Source of the DNA: Tomocerus qinae
Taxonomy: Eukaryota > Arthropoda > Collembola > Entomobryomorpha > Tomoceridae
Direction: 5' to 3'
NCBI GenBank assembly: GCA_020055645.1
Contig: CM034548.1
Location: forward strand, 44,942,296 to 45,006,295
Length of the DNA stretch: 64,000 nucleotides
Below, one piece after another: positions 1 to 11,545 of this stretch. Numbering within the stretch: the first letter of the stretch is position 1; each line of letters starts with the position of its first letter. A program made the position numbers and the translations under genes. Under the pieces are notes generated by a model that saw only the letters and a list, made by a program, of their open reading frames with translations, was not told the DNA's origin and did not search any database.

Positions 1-466
1 CAGGTGCCAGTTTTTTGAAGGTTCTGAGTTAAATTGAAACTGAATATGTCTAAAAATCACAATACATAAAAATATAAAATATATTTTAGATAGCGCCCAT
101 CAGGCGGGCTTGTACTAAAGAGATTATGATACGTTCTTTAAGTTGATGCGCGATGCCGAATACTGATTGTAGCATATAGCCCATAGCAGTGCGAGTAGAT
201 GTAGACGTTAGGCAGACACATATTTATTTTACAGTACCTATTAACACATAATAGGTATTATCTCAATTCCATGTAAGTAAGATTTAAGCGCAAATCAATA
301 AATTCTAATTTCTAAAAGCTTAATATAAGGTGTGATACATGGAAATAGTCTTTATGGAATTTTAAGAAGGTATTTATCACGTGTTTGGTTGACAAATAAT
401 GAATATTTTTTACAACGGGGATCAGCATATTAAATGCACATCTAGAGAATGCTGGCAATAAGGATA

Positions 467-1665
467 CCGTAGTAATCGATTTAGTTCCCCAGGGGTATTT
501 CCATTTGGAGAGCCTTTTTTCGCCAAAATTATTGTCATAATTCCTCATATGGGAAATTATAACAAGGTATAACAAGATACGGTAGTCATTTTGGTACGTC
601 ATTATGATAGGTAGTCATGATAGTCATATTATACCACTTTAAATCAGCCTTTGGTGTTCAAATCTTGTTTATTGTACTCCTTATTAGCATCACTGGGGAC
701 CTGAATGTGGCAAGGCAACACTAGCACAGTGGTATTCACAGGAGCCTACACATTCTGAAGTCCCCGGATCAAGTCCAGCCTGGAGCATTTATTTTTCGTA
801 CTCTACCATTGAGTGTGGGAAACCCGCTTGGGATTCCATGTGGGAAATGCGTATGCTTTACAATGACAAATTTTAGGGATTGTCTGCCATATCACCCTTT
901 TTTGCCACTCTTATAGCTCCCGTAAATACCGCACACAATCCCTCACTCTGTTTTTCCTGGGTACGAAGGGATTCCTTTAAGGATTTGTACCATCTTAATT
1001 GGGCTGCAGGTATATATGTTGTAGTCTGGGAGGGAAAGGAGACTGGGAGGGATATATTGTCCCCCTCCGACTAGACTGGGAGGGATAGCTCTGTAACGCT
1101 AGCGGTACCGAACCATGAGGTTTCAGTCTTTTATCTCTATATTATAACCACAGACTGAGATAAACCAATAAATTTACCAACCTAACTATATATCTATGTC
1201 TGGTAGGAGAGCCTGGGTGACCTGCATTTATTGTGTAACGCAAAACCCCTTCCCCATCTGTAACGTAAATGCTGACTGTAACACTTTTAGGTACCTCCTC
1301 CTCCCATCAACTGCACACGTAATATGTGCACGTTCCTTAAAGACAAAATAACAAATGCGCATGCCCGCGCATGCCCACTTCCTCTTCCATCGAAATGAGT
1401 TACCTCTAATTGACTCTAATTGTCAACAATCTCAACTGCGTAAAAAGTGTTTTGTTATGTGACAAGTGCTAAGTGGTGGAATTCTTGCAATTATTTATAA
1501 ATTCTGCTAATGGTTGCTGGACGCCTACCTTTCTAAATTTGCCAAAGTTTACTGGGAGCCTAGTATTATATATTTTTATATGGAGAATTAGGCATTTAGA
1601 GAGTCAGTTTTGTCCAAATTTATTCATTTAGTTCCCCATATGGGGAATTAAATCGATTTATACGG
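467..1665. mobile_element. Candidate TA-target DNA element with ~25-bp inverted ends
   Basis: The left end reads CCGTAGTAATCGATTTAG followed by TTCCCCA. The right end, read on the other strand, is CCGTATAAATCGATTTAA followed by TTCCCCA. Both ends are flanked by TA (465-466 and 1666-1667), as expected for Tc1/mariner-type targets. No transposase frame is visible inside, so this would be a non-autonomous element, or two independent ends of one family that happen to face each other. A further CCGTA-like end lies near 580, which makes the true boundaries uncertain. Confidence 0.35.
700..790 (+). repeat. tRNA-like SINE head (candidate)
   Basis: The stretch contains TAGCACAGTGG at 722-732, which fits a pol III A box (TRGCNNAGYGG), and GGATCAAGTCC at 766-776, which fits a B box (GGTTCRANTCC) with one or two changes. 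The spacing is close to that in a tRNA. There is no clean cloverleaf or anticodon arm, so I infer a tRNA-derived SINE head and not a tRNA gene. No second copy was noticed in this window. Confidence 0.4.
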
Positions 1666-2618
1666 TAGTTATTTTTGCTCTCCCTGTAGTAAAATCGCAG
1701 TGTTTCCTTCTAGTTTTATCCTAAATTTTAAGTCTAAAATTGCGCTTAAAATGACAAAAAGGGAACCATCGAACTTGAAGCCTTTTTTCAGTTACTATAT
1801 TTTCTTCAAATAACTTTACTGCATGAGCGTTGAAAATGTTTTTTTTTAATGTGGGTCTTCAGGCTCGATAGAAAAGTACGGGTATATATTTTAAAAACGT
1901 TAACTTTATTACTCTACATATCGGCATTCTTCTTGATTCTGGAACTTTCAAATACAATAAGCCCACCCTTAATCAGAACAAAAAAGACGGCCAGAACACT
2001 ACAATATTGCCCCAACCAAACATCGTTTGGTATCATCTTCGCTGTGCATTCCTTGATTTCAGTCTTAATTGAAATAATTTATATGTATCAATCTATCTAA
2101 TAGCTATATTCCAATTAATATAAATCTCTTTATGATTTATAGTATGTTTTGTTCCATGTTTTTGTCGGTTTCATTTGGCTTATTGGTAAAAGGTTGCATG
2201 TATCTCAAAGATTGCGTACTACATAAGTATGGAGTTCTGTGTATATGGCTTAAAAATTACAAAAGCATAAAGTGTAAGATCTTTTATTCCATCGAATAAC
2301 AAAAGATTTATAAATGTCCAGTAGTTAAGTTGGCATTGTTAAGTAATTTAGCTCAATAGGTACTAATGTTTCCACTTATTTACTCTTGAGTGTATACAAA
2401 AAAGAAAACTGTATTGAAGAATTGTACGTAGTATGCAAATTTTATCGCTGTTAAACTACTTACTAGGCAAGTCACAATATTAATTTGGCACTTTTATGGA
2501 GCACAATAAAATAGTTACTGCTAAACCATGTTCACGTTGCTATATTTTTCATTTTCATATCATCATTATTTCTTTTCACAGTAATTTCAGTCTGTCGGAT
2601 GAATTAATGTTACGCAAT
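1666..2618. other. AT-rich sequence without supported gene
   Basis: Short open frames occur here (for example 1849-2100 on the plus strand) but have no recognisable motif, no convincing splice signals and no coding-like base use. A TTTATT at 2282-2287 reads AATAAA on the minus strand and could serve as the polyadenylation signal of the gene ending at 2619. Confidence 0.5.
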
Positions 2619-4857
2619 TCATTCCGTCCTTGATCTTACAGCATTTGCTTTAGCCTTCGCCCGTTTTTCAGCGTTCATAATTTCTTCGTCTAAGGACATG
2701 CCTAAAAATTCATATAGATATTCGCATCTTTCTGAAGTCTGTATCATTACATGACAATGCGTATCTTTTGTATCCCTTTTTACGCTAATTTCTACAGCAC
2801 TTGTACCAGCAATGCGTTTTACTATTACTTTTTGCACTCCTGGTTCATTGTTAGAAGTTTTATTTCTTTGAAGTTCTTCGGTGGCTGCCACCTGTGAAGC
2901 ATATTTATTTATAGTATAAATTATAGATTTCTATATGTAAGTGTTACTTTATTGATGTCATAATTTATAATTACACTCATTACCAAGCACGTATCCAGTA
3001 GGTGGAGGCGCGCAGCGCCCCACTAAGATATTTCCCAAAAAAGGACAAAATTTTCAAAAAATGTCCCATTTTTGACATTATTTTTGGTTGCGCCCCCCTT
3101 GACCAAATTTTTGGATACGTGCCTGCTCATTACTGGCCAATATTTTCAATATCAGTAACACGTTGCTTAAAATATTTGTAGCGAGTAGTGTGGTTTAATT
3201 AAATTGGTCAAGTATCGTAAAAGTACGTATTGAAATACGAATATATATGTAAATAATTACGATCTTCAATTGTTTTCTCACTAAACGATTCATTCAGGAA
3301 TATTTCAAGTGAAATATTTCGCAATAAATAGCGAATAACTTTGTTATTGTAAAGTGAAGTGAAATAAATAAGATACATGACAACAGACACGTATCCATAA
3401 ATTTGATCAAGGAGGAGGGGGGAGTTAGACCTACACCGCATGATTTTGCTTTATCCAAGCCCAGCGCAGAGCTTTTTTGATTCTAAAAATTGAAAACCCA
3501 AATTCTAGAGGCTCCAATCCAAGTTTCGGGCATTCTGTGAGAAAATATTTCTTTATTTCTAAGATTTAGGGGAGCGATGCTTCGCGCCACCTTACTGAAT
3601 GTATCTACAATTTATTTCAATTTCAATTAGTTTCTACTTCATTAACTTCACTTTATTTCATTAATTTCACTTTGCAAGAAAAATGTAATAGAAAGTGAAA
3701 GTTATTTGTTTTAGCCATAATTGGTGCAACTTCTACCTAAATGTTTCGAGAAGCTCATCAGTAGAGACCTAACACTTAAATGACAACTTTCCAAATCAGA
3801 AACTGATTTGGAAAGTTCATTTCGTAAGAAATCAAGCAGCAAGAAATTTTTAAGGTGGTCCGTTATAGTTATGCATATGTGTGTTTCCCTGTACCATTAG
3901 CATATAGATAACTAGGCCAATTTTGTTTTAATGGAGGGTCAATTGGGGCCTTAAAGGTATACTATCATGAAGGCACGTACCCAGAAATTTGGTAAAGATG
4001 GGCGCAACCAAAAATAATGTCAAAAATGGGACATAATAATTTTTGCAAATTTTGACCTTTTTGGGAAAAATTTTCTCTATCTCCGATTTAGGTGGAGCGC
4101 TGCTTGCTACCTACTGAATACGTCCTGGCTCTCATGGAGGGTTATATTTATAAGTCTTTAACATTTTACAATTTTGGTTAAAATTTTTTTAAATTAATAT
4201 TTTAGTCTTAATATTCCTGAATAAAATGAAAGTCATTATGGCATAGTTATGATTAATTTAATGCAAACATAGAATTTGGTTTCTATTCTAATCAATATTC
4301 AATGAAAATTGATCGAGTAGATGATTGTGCCAGTTACTTAGTAATGATGGGCCACATTAGATCCAGATAGCAAGGAATAATCATTGTCCGCTGCATTAAT
4401 TGTACTGCAATATGGTTTATACTTCTAAATAGTTTTATTATATTAAGAATTATGCAATGCCGCATGACACGCTCAGATCTAAAAATAATAAACCTAGTAA
4501 TACTACGGGTACTATATGCCAATTTAGTGTGTGCACTGCCAGCGACATTATCATTATAATTATGTTATACACATTTATTATAACGACGTACTAAGCAAGG
4601 ACACACATTAAATATTGTAGATGAGGACAATTTTAATTGCAATAAAATAACTAGTATTTACTCACTTCTTCATCAATGTAAGGAATATTTTCCACTTCTT
4701 TATCGGAATTAGTACATTCAAGCAGTGTCCGAGAACTGTCATACGCCTTTAGTTCTTCCTCTTCTAACCCATTCTTAAACTTTTTAGTTGCAAAACGAAA
4801 CTTTTTTCTACCTTTTTTAAAAAAATTAAAGCAAGAAAAAAGGAAAACTAATGACAT
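2619..4857 (-). CDS. Unrecognised two-exon gene, about 154 residues
   Basis: I do not recognise the product. On the minus strand the first exon (4857-4666) ends at a strong donor, GAAGAA|GTGAGT. The second (2891-2619) begins after TTCACAG| and runs open to a TGA. Both junctions are phase 0, giving 64 + 90 codons across a 1.77 kb intron. The protein is charged. The first exon has a basic KKGRKKFRF patch followed by an acidic stretch (LEEEEL...YIDEE). The second has KVIVKRIAGTS, a His-Cys-His cluster (DTHCHVMIQT), then CEYLYEFLGMSLDEE and a Lys/Ala-rich helix-like tail. The first 13 residues (MSLVFLFSCFNFF) lie in a T-rich tract, so they may be intronic with the real exon starting later. A GTAAGA near the C-terminus (AKANA|GTAAGA) could be another donor. 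The intron holds several hAT-type miniature elements. It could still be chance open sequence. Confidence 0.45.
2984..3125. mobile_element. hAT-type miniature element, copy 1 (142 bp)
   Basis: The element starts CAAGCACGTATCCAG and ends GGATACGTGCCTG, which are inverted copies of each other. It is flanked by a perfect 8-bp direct repeat CTCATTAC (2976-2983 and 3126-3133). An 8-bp target duplication with CA(A/G)...CTG ends is the signature of the hAT superfamily. There is no coding capacity. It sits in the intron of the gene at 2619-4857. Confidence 0.85.
3384..3609. mobile_element. Degenerate hAT-type miniature element, copy 2
   Basis: The left end CAGACACGTATCCAT matches the CAGGCACGTATCCAG terminus of the neighbouring copies. 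The right side keeps the GCGATGCTTCGCGCC...TTACTGAATGTATCTA block in diverged form. About 90 bp of unrelated sequence lies inside, and no target duplication can be recognised, so this is an old copy with uncertain ends. Confidence 0.5.
3970..4128. mobile_element. hAT-type miniature element, copy 3 (159 bp)
   Basis: It begins AAGGCACGTACCCAG and ends CTGAATACGTCCTGG, diverged forms of the family termini. The flanks are CTATCATG (3962-3969) and CTCTCATG (4129-4136), an 8-bp duplication with one mismatch. Inside are the shared GGGCGCAACCAAAAATAATG and GACATTAT-type blocks, in reverse orientation to copy 1. Confidence 0.75.
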
Positions 4858-6300
4858 TTAAAACAAATGGTAGTTTTAAAAAATTTCTAAAAAAAACTCA
4901 AAAATTGAAACTATGAAACTGAAAACAGAAAATGACGACGAGATCTTGAATTCATTGACAAAAGAAATGAAAGGCTGTAGTAAAAAGCTCAGTAATATTC
5001 TACCTTATATGCATATGTAGTAGATTATAATCAGGCTTTGGAAATGTATTTATTTATTTGATATATATGTATGAAGTATATGTAAATACGGTTATGGACA
5101 TTTCACCTAACTTTGGAAAACTTTATGGAAATTTTGTTTTTAAAAATAGTGACAGGCACAAAAATATCTTATATGATTATATAACAGCAATTATGATAAC
5201 ACTACCGCCGCTTGCAGTGGTGTGGTATTAAGCTTGTGTAGGCTAACTAATGCGGGAATCCAGCATCTAATACATCTATTATTTCAATGTACTAAGTACA
5301 ATATCAATTGTACTTTAATATTTATTAATTAAGTTAATATTTCTATATTTTAATCATAAACCCCAGTTTTAATTGCTTTAGACTTTAAACATTGATTGTT
5401 ATCAACATATTATGTAAATATAGAATGAAATTATGTTAGACAACATTTAAATGTGTTGAGAATGCCAGTTATGGCTGTTAACTACACGTACAAGTTTACT
5501 TGCACGACTTTTGGAAGCGTCGGTAATTCCAATCCGCCTGTGTTTCCATGTAATCCATATGAGGTAGATTTGTTTTGAAAAGGTTTTGGAATTCTGTTGA
5601 AGCTACAGTACTTATAGTTTCCTGCATTTGGTAAGGCAACCAAGATGAGTTACAATAAAATTACCTACTGAAATGGAAAGTTTGATCATAGACCGAATAT
5701 TGGTTTCCCGAATTACGATTCTCCATTGAAATGCAGGTCTGTAGAAACTGCAACACACGGCTATGCAACACACGGCTATGCAACACTTGCATTTGTTTAC
5801 TATAGTTGTTCTGTTGTACTCTAAACTCCTAGATTTGTATCGACCGACGCTCTGTTTAAATATTATACATTTCCGACCACTGGTAATAATTTAGGACACA
5901 ACATTAGCAAACACCTAATGCTTATTTTATTGAAAATGAAACCATAAAAAATTGTTGCTGCCAACAGAGAGCATTCACAAACCTTTATTTTTTTTATTTT
6001 TACTGTGTTGGTTTTAATTTCATGCTCTACTTTTCCTATAACAATGGAGGTCACTATAAAACTATCTAGCTTCAAGTAGTTTTAAAATGATTTCTACAAT
6101 TAACTGAGTAGTAGTCACATAATATTATAGTTAGGTTGCTTGGTACAGTGCCTAACTTTGGAACTGTACCAGCGTCAAGTGGTTTCAAAATGCAAGAAAT
6201 ATTTTTATTGAAACTACAAATAGCAAACATTTTTTACTAGTGTAATGAGTAGAAGAATAGATTTAATAATAAACGAATATGAAAGGAAATCCAATTAAAA
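4858..6300. other. AT-rich sequence without supported gene
   Basis: Nothing coding was supported. A short direct duplication of GCAACACACGGCTAT occurs around 5750-5780. The remaining frames are short and without motifs. Confidence 0.5.
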
Positions 6301-6459
6301 ACAGTGGCGAAAAAGCCAAAAAAGTCAAATCAAAAGAGATAAAGCAAATAGAGAACACACCCATAATTCTAGTGCCCCTAAAAATAATATATACTCCAAT
6401 ACTCAGTCTACAAATCCACTGCACATTAGTCCACTTGAAGTACTGAAACTGGATTTAAA

Positions 6460-6747
6460 TTGTCAATACCCTCACTACATTTGTCACCGACACAGAATTG
6501 TCATAATGCTTTGCCAAGTCAACGAAATACAACTGAAATGCCTGAAACAATACCAACTACGAACAATCGGAATAAAAATCCCCCCAACGAAGATTTTCAC
6601 TATTATCCACCTCGATTAGTCTCAAAATGCTCCCAGTTCCAGTGTATCACCACATATTACCACCCATCTCCCCCAAATCCGCTGTCACAACTACCAGCTC
6701 CTCCACGTGTTCAGCCGGTGAAAACCAGTGAGTCGCGTCGGGACTAG
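6460..6747 (+). other. Proline/threonine-rich open frame of doubtful coding status
   Basis: A 95-codon frame starting at an ATG encodes a Pro-, Thr- and Asn-rich peptide (for example PSPPNPLSQLPAPPRVQP). It has no domain I can name. The upstream sequence in other frames is Lys-rich (GEKAKKVKSKEIKQIE), so a decayed ORF1-like protein of a retrotransposon is conceivable, but there is no zinc knuckle or RRM to support that. It may equally be chance. Confidence 0.2.
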
Positions 6748-6821
6748 TCTTGGTCTGAGTCGGAGGTGACTAGTGTGAGACTATATAGTCTCTTGCTCGT
6801 CTTTTGCTTGCCAAATGTCAT

Positions 6822-6990
6822 CCGAGTTGCGTGATTGAGATGACTTAAGAGATGACTTTTTAAAGCTTCACGTGACTGAGATGACTTTATAAAGTTTCAC
6901 GCCACTGAAATGACTTTTCGGATGACTTTGGAAGAAACCAAGTGATTGGGATTATTTTTGGGTGACTTTTCAAGAATCGCACGTATACTA
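6822..6990 (+). repeat. Degenerate tandem repeat of GTGACTGAGATGACTT units
   Basis: Variants of GTGACTGAGATGACTT followed by an AAAGTTTCAC-like spacer occur four times in a row (GTGATTGAGATGACTT, GTGACTGAGATGACTT, GCCACTGAAATGACTT, GTGATTGGGATTATTT). Unit length varies from about 29 to 41 bp. It looks like an ageing minisatellite. Confidence 0.55.
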
Positions 6991-7762
6991 GAGAAGTGGT
7001 TTACTCCATAAACTTCTACATGCTAGGCTGAGTGGCAAGGGGTAGTGAGTAGCCTAGTTAAAGCTATACATATCAAGACACTGACAATGGGGCTTACAGT
7101 TAATAAATTGTCGAATTTTAGAAATAAAGTTTAGGAATGTGTATTTTAAATGTCGTCAATTATACGATACTACATAGCCAATTGATATAGTAAAATTAAT
7201 TACGACTCACTCTTGTCTCAAAGTGACTGCCCAACTGTAATGTGTGTTATATAATTAATCAAAAAAAGAGTCAACTAATTGGGGGAAAATTGTACTTATA
7301 CTTTACTGAATAATTAATTTCAATTAAATGAACGTTGGCTGTAACAAGCGAAAAAATGTCGTTTAAATGACATTTTTTCACTCTTTTCAGTGAAAATACA
7401 ATAAATCTTAATTTGAAATATGCTGAGTGAGATCAAGCCTTCCAGCCGGCTAATCCAGTGCCACTTCTACCACTGTGGGAAAACGGTCATCAAATGTGGA
7501 ATCGACTGTCAACAACATTGGGAAATGTTACGGCTTATAGTTCAACTTAGGAAAACATTTACCCCAATCGCGAAACAGAACAGTGACAAAAAATGAAGAT
7601 TTTGGTCAATTTGTTTTTACTGATATTGACAAAACTCTAACTTGATATTAGGAAAATAAAAAGCAAATCGAAAAGCATTAATCATGATTTAAATATATTG
7701 GGTATGTAAAAGTTGTACATAGATTTCCGGCCTCAAAAGAGGAAATGACAGTTACATGTTAT

Positions 7763-10137
7763 ATGTAATGTAATGTATTTATTTTCAGAAAGGTTACAGG
7801 CAGCTTTACAGCTGGAATAGTACCATGAATACAGAGAGATTAAAAGGTTTACAGTATTATTATAAAGTAATTATATTCTATATACTAGATTATTGTTTAC
7901 ACGAATTTTACCTTGGTCATACATATTATTTAGTACTGTTATAATTTGGGGGATCGACGAATTTTCATATCTTTTTTTAATTTTTGCCCCCAGGGGTTTA
8001 AGTAAGTACTTTTTGGATTGTCTCGTTTGTCTAGTTTCTACCGTATAGAAAGGTGGCAAAATATCCCTGAATCGCTCGGAATTTATTATCTGGAGGCCAA
8101 ATCGTAATACCAGCATATTTCTGCGGTGGTCTAACCTTTCTGTATTTAATTGGGAGCAACATTGGTCGTACTTGGATTCTGTTATTCTCTGTCCCTTAAT
8201 TATTGAGAATGCCCTTCTTTGCACATTTTCTAAGTCATCTCTAAGCGTCACGGTTAGTGATGGGCCCCAAACTACACATGCATATTCGAGTGTTGGTCTC
8301 ACATAGCATCTATACGCATGTAAAAGTTCACTTTCGCTAAAACCATATCGTTTTAGCTTTTGGACAATATGTATTTTTGATGAGGCATATTTAATGATGT
8401 TTTCCACATGGGTGTCATATTTTAATTTGTCGGTAATGGTTACACCTAGTAGTGTAACACTTGTCATTCGTCGTATCTCTACCTTGTCTATTGCAAAACG
8501 CCAAGAGTCACTTTCAGTCTTGTCTTTGGAGTAGTCCAGAACCATAAACCCGCACTTTTTGGGATTGAATTTCATGTTTCTTTCTTTCACCCATTTGTCC
8601 ATGTCGTTTAGCATGCATTGGCCCTGTGTAGTTTTGTTTTTTATTATTTCGGCTACTGTTGTGTCATCAACAAAACCATAGATGGAAAAATTTTCTTTAC
8701 TGTATTTTTCCTCAAATTTTTTAAGGACCGGGTTAATTTGCGCAACGAAACACAGGCCTCCGGATTTTGTTCCCTGGGGCGTCCCGCAACTACATGAAAG
8801 ACTATTAGAAATATTATTCCCACACTTTACCCTTTGGGTCCTATTGCTCAAAAAACTTGTGAACCATATTATAGTGAATAAATCCACTTTACATTCGTTA
8901 TATAAGTAGTTAATTAGCAAGGAGTGATCCACGAGCTCATAGGCCTTGAAAATGTCGAAAATATACAGAACTATTATTGTACCCGTTTTTTCCAGTGCTG
9001 ACAATACATATTCCATTAATTTGACAAGATAATGACTAGTGCTACAACCTTTTTGGGAACCATACTGGTCATTGCTTACGTTTTTTAAAAGTGTTTTATT
9101 CAGTCTGTTACACATAACGTTTTCTAGTAGGTGTGCAAAGGGACTAGTGATAGATAATGGTCTTAGGTCGTCCAGTGATTTAATGCACTTTACTTTGGGT
9201 AAAGATGAGATTGTTGCTTCTTTCCAAACACTGGGTACAATGCACGTATCAAAACTTGCATTCATAATATGAGCTACAATCCCAGATATTTCAATTGCGA
9301 ATTCCCTTATTATACTTATAGGTATTGAGTCTGGTGGCACTGATTTCTTTGGGTTCAGTTTAAGCATAGCCAGATATACATCATAATCTGTTACTACTGA
9401 AGGTGGGGCAGATTCTATTCTTATTTTTGGCAAAAATTCATGTGGCAACCCTGGATATGTATTGGCTGTTTTTGTGTGATGCTGATTTACAATGTTTAAT
9501 GTTTCCTTTAAGTTTGGAGGGTTATCTTCGTCAACAATTAGTGCTATTGTACTAAATAGAGCGCCAGGATCACATTTAACGTTACATAAATTTTGGACTA
9601 ATTTGTACCACGACCCGTTGTAATTAAGTATCTGTTCAGATTTTTGGGATCTAATTCTTTGTTTTGCTAATATAATTTCTCTTTTTAACTCGTTTCGTAC
9701 TATTTTCCACCTACAGTCATTAGATTTGTAGAATGCGTTTTTCTTTTTGATAAGTTTTTTAATTTTTCCAGTCATCCACAATTTGTCATTGTCTTTAACG
9801 ATTTTAGTTTTAAGTGGGAAGCATTGTTGGAAATATTCTTGAATTCTACTAGAAAATATTATTGCTTTTTCATTGACATCTTCAGTGTTAAGTACATCCT
9901 CCCATATTTCATTTCTTAATAATTCTGCAAGTAACCTTTTGCCTGACTCTGTTATTGGCCTATATTTTACAATTTTCTTTGGTTTGGTTGGGTAATATTT
10001 TAGAATGTTTGGTTGACATAAAATAGATATGTGCCTTGAGGTTTGTACCTTATATCCCTATGAGTGGTCCGAAATGCCCCATACAATAGTCTGATGTGGT
10101 CCAGTAGTGGGCTGTGGTTTCGTAAGCATGTGGCAAA
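7763..10137 (-). mobile_element. 5'-truncated non-LTR retrotransposon (CR1/Jockey-like)
   Basis: On the minus strand this holds the end of an endonuclease domain, a reverse transcriptase, and a 3' tail. The tail at about 7763-7785 reads AATAAA followed by repeated TACAT units, as in LINEs that end in short tandem repeats and not in poly(A). The 5' end is lost within the endonuclease (a region reading HQTIVWGISDH, then an in-frame TAG at 10058-10060), which fits incomplete target-primed reverse transcription. ORF1 is absent. I saw no clear target duplication. Confidence 0.88.
7871..10057 (-). CDS. LINE endonuclease-reverse transcriptase fragment
   Basis: A continuous frame of about 729 codons is open from just after the TAG at 10058-10060 to the stop at 7871; there is no initiating ATG because the element is truncated. 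The N-terminal ~90 residues are the endonuclease-RT linker, with DKLWMTGKIKKLIKKKNAF. The reverse transcriptase core has motif A as IFDIFKAYELVDH (the first catalytic Asp is kept, and the usual KAFD is KAYE), motif B as GTPQGTKSGG and motif C as YGFVDDTT with both Asp present. The C-terminal thumb-like part has RCYVRPTLEYACVVWGPSL and LENVQRRAFSIIKG, typical of CR1/Jockey-group LINEs. The catalytic residues are intact and there are no internal stops, so the copy is fairly young, but it cannot be autonomous without a full endonuclease and a 5' end. Confidence 0.9.
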   Translation of the reverse strand, partial: GYKVQTSRHISILCQPNILKYYPTKPKKIVKYRPITESGKRLLAELLRNEIWEDVLNTEDVNEKAIIFSSRIQEYFQQCFPLKTKIVKDNDKLWMTGKIKKLIKKKNAFYKSNDCRWKIVRNELKREIILAKQRIRSQKSEQILNYNGSWYKLVQNLCNVKCDPGALFSTIALIVDEDNPPNLKETLNIVNQHHTKTANTYPGLPHEFLPKIRIESAPPSVVTDYDVYLAMLKLNPKKSVPPDSIPISIIREFAIEISGIVAHIMNASFDTCIVPSVWKEATISSLPKVKCIKSLDDLRPLSITSPFAHLLENVMCNRLNKTLLKNVSNDQYGSQKGCSTSHYLVKLMEYVLSALEKTGTIIVLYIFDIFKAYELVDHSLLINYLYNECKVDLFTIIWFTSFLSNRTQRVKCGNNISNSLSCSCGTPQGTKSGGLCFVAQINPVLKKFEEKYSKENFSIYGFVDDTTVAEIIKNKTTQGQCMLNDMDKWVKERNMKFNPKKCGFMVLDYSKDKTESDSWRFAIDKVEIRRMTSVTLLGVTITDKLKYDTHVENIIKYASSKIHIVQKLKRYGFSESELLHAYRCYVRPTLEYACVVWGPSLTVTLRDDLENVQRRAFSIIKGQRITESKYDQCCSQLNTERLDHRRNMLVLRFGLQIINSERFRDILPPFYTVETRQTRQSKKYLLKPLGAKIKKRYENSSIPQIITVLNNMYDQGKIRVNNNLVYRI

Positions 10138-10834
10138 ACCTAGCTTCTAGCAAATAAGTTATTGCTCATTGTTCATCTTATAAGTCTCCTCTCACAAGTA
10201 CATTGTTCTGTACATCTTATACGGATTTTTACAATACGTTTTGTCTACAATCAACCCTTATCGAGACTGTTAGCAGACTTCTTAATTATGCCAGACAGTA
10301 TGAAAAGAGTAAAATCTACATCATACATGTCCGACACTGACACAGTTACCTTGATTGTGAGCATAAGAGTCAAAGGCCATATTTCTTAAAAGGGTACCAA
10401 AATTTAGAAATTTGTTAGCGCTTCAGACAATTTTCACTCACTATGAGAAACTATACTTACTTTACTACCACAAACAGAGATTTTTGTAAGGCACAAAAAA
10501 TAAATACTATGAATTTTAAATAATCCATTTTCCTCACTTTCAATTGAATGTGTTTTGTTTTGCGAAAGCTTAAAAGATTATTCTAAAAATTCGACCCATG
10601 TGCAGTTCTTGAAAAAAGTCTTAAAGCGCAGATTAGCTTAGTACCTCCAATTGTTTGAAATTTATTGCTTTATGACATTTTGTAGCAATATCGGAGATTT
10701 TGCTTTTCACTTTACAATACCTAACCCAGTTTCATGATCTATTCATGTACTATTTAATGAAATATAATTATTAGTGGTATCTTTGTAATACACAGTGTTT
10801 TATTTTAGCCTGCTTTTTAACATTTTAGTCTGCC
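10138..10834. other. AT-rich spacer between LINE and BEL/Pao element
   Basis: No gene, repeat or RNA is supported here. A 75-codon plus-strand frame (10162-10389) has no motif. Confidence 0.5.
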
Positions 10835-10839
10835 ATCTG
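10835..10839. repeat. Target-site duplication ATCTG (left)
   Basis: The same five bases, ATCTG, lie directly after the other LTR at 15986-15990. Five base pairs is usual for BEL/Pao insertion. Confidence 0.9.
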
Positions 10840-11198
10840 TGTTTTGGGCTGTAGCAAAGAATTGGAAAAAGGATTAGTGGTCTAATAATGATTAGATGAG
10901 ATTCAAAATGTTGAATGAAATGATGTTGTAAGTTATGGCGAAATGAGCTTAAGTGAGATAAATGAAGCTATGAACTCAAATACTGACTACAACAATAGAA
11001 TGCAATAGACTCTTAGTAATACGAGTAATGAGAATCAAAACGACAAGTAAATGAAATAAATCAACAATTCGGAAACAAGAAATTTCTAGTCAGGACAATT
11101 TAATTTCAAGTAAAAAGACGACAAGAGTTCCTGACTAGTCTGACCGAATGCTCACATAAGATTAAAGAGATCGCATTGAATTACATTGACATGGGTCC

Positions 11199-11206
11199 TA
11201 TATATA
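11199..11206 (-). promoter_or_regulatory. Candidate LTR TATA box
   Basis: CTATATATAG lies about 725 nt into the LTR when read in the transcribed direction, leaving some 360 nt for R and U5. The same motif occurs in the other LTR near 15253-15260. This rests only on the motif and its position. Confidence 0.35.
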
Positions 11207-11545
11207 GACAATTGAAATACATTGAAAAGGATACAACAGAAAGCTACATGAATGCGTAATTAGGGACGCCATGAATACAAAATTAAGTTCTAGAAAGTTC
11301 GGTAAGAGATTAGTATACACGAGTCAATATATAACATCTTAACTAATACAAGTAAGTCCATATAACACAAAGAGGTCAAATACATACAATAAAAGTGTAC
11401 AAATCCTGACATTGGGGATTAAGATAGTGATTTTCTTACATTAATTAGCATAATGTCTGGACACGAAAGTACACGAATATGAAACACATCATAAAATACA
11501 TTACATTACATGGATAGAGTTCATTGTATCGTACTCTATGTATGA

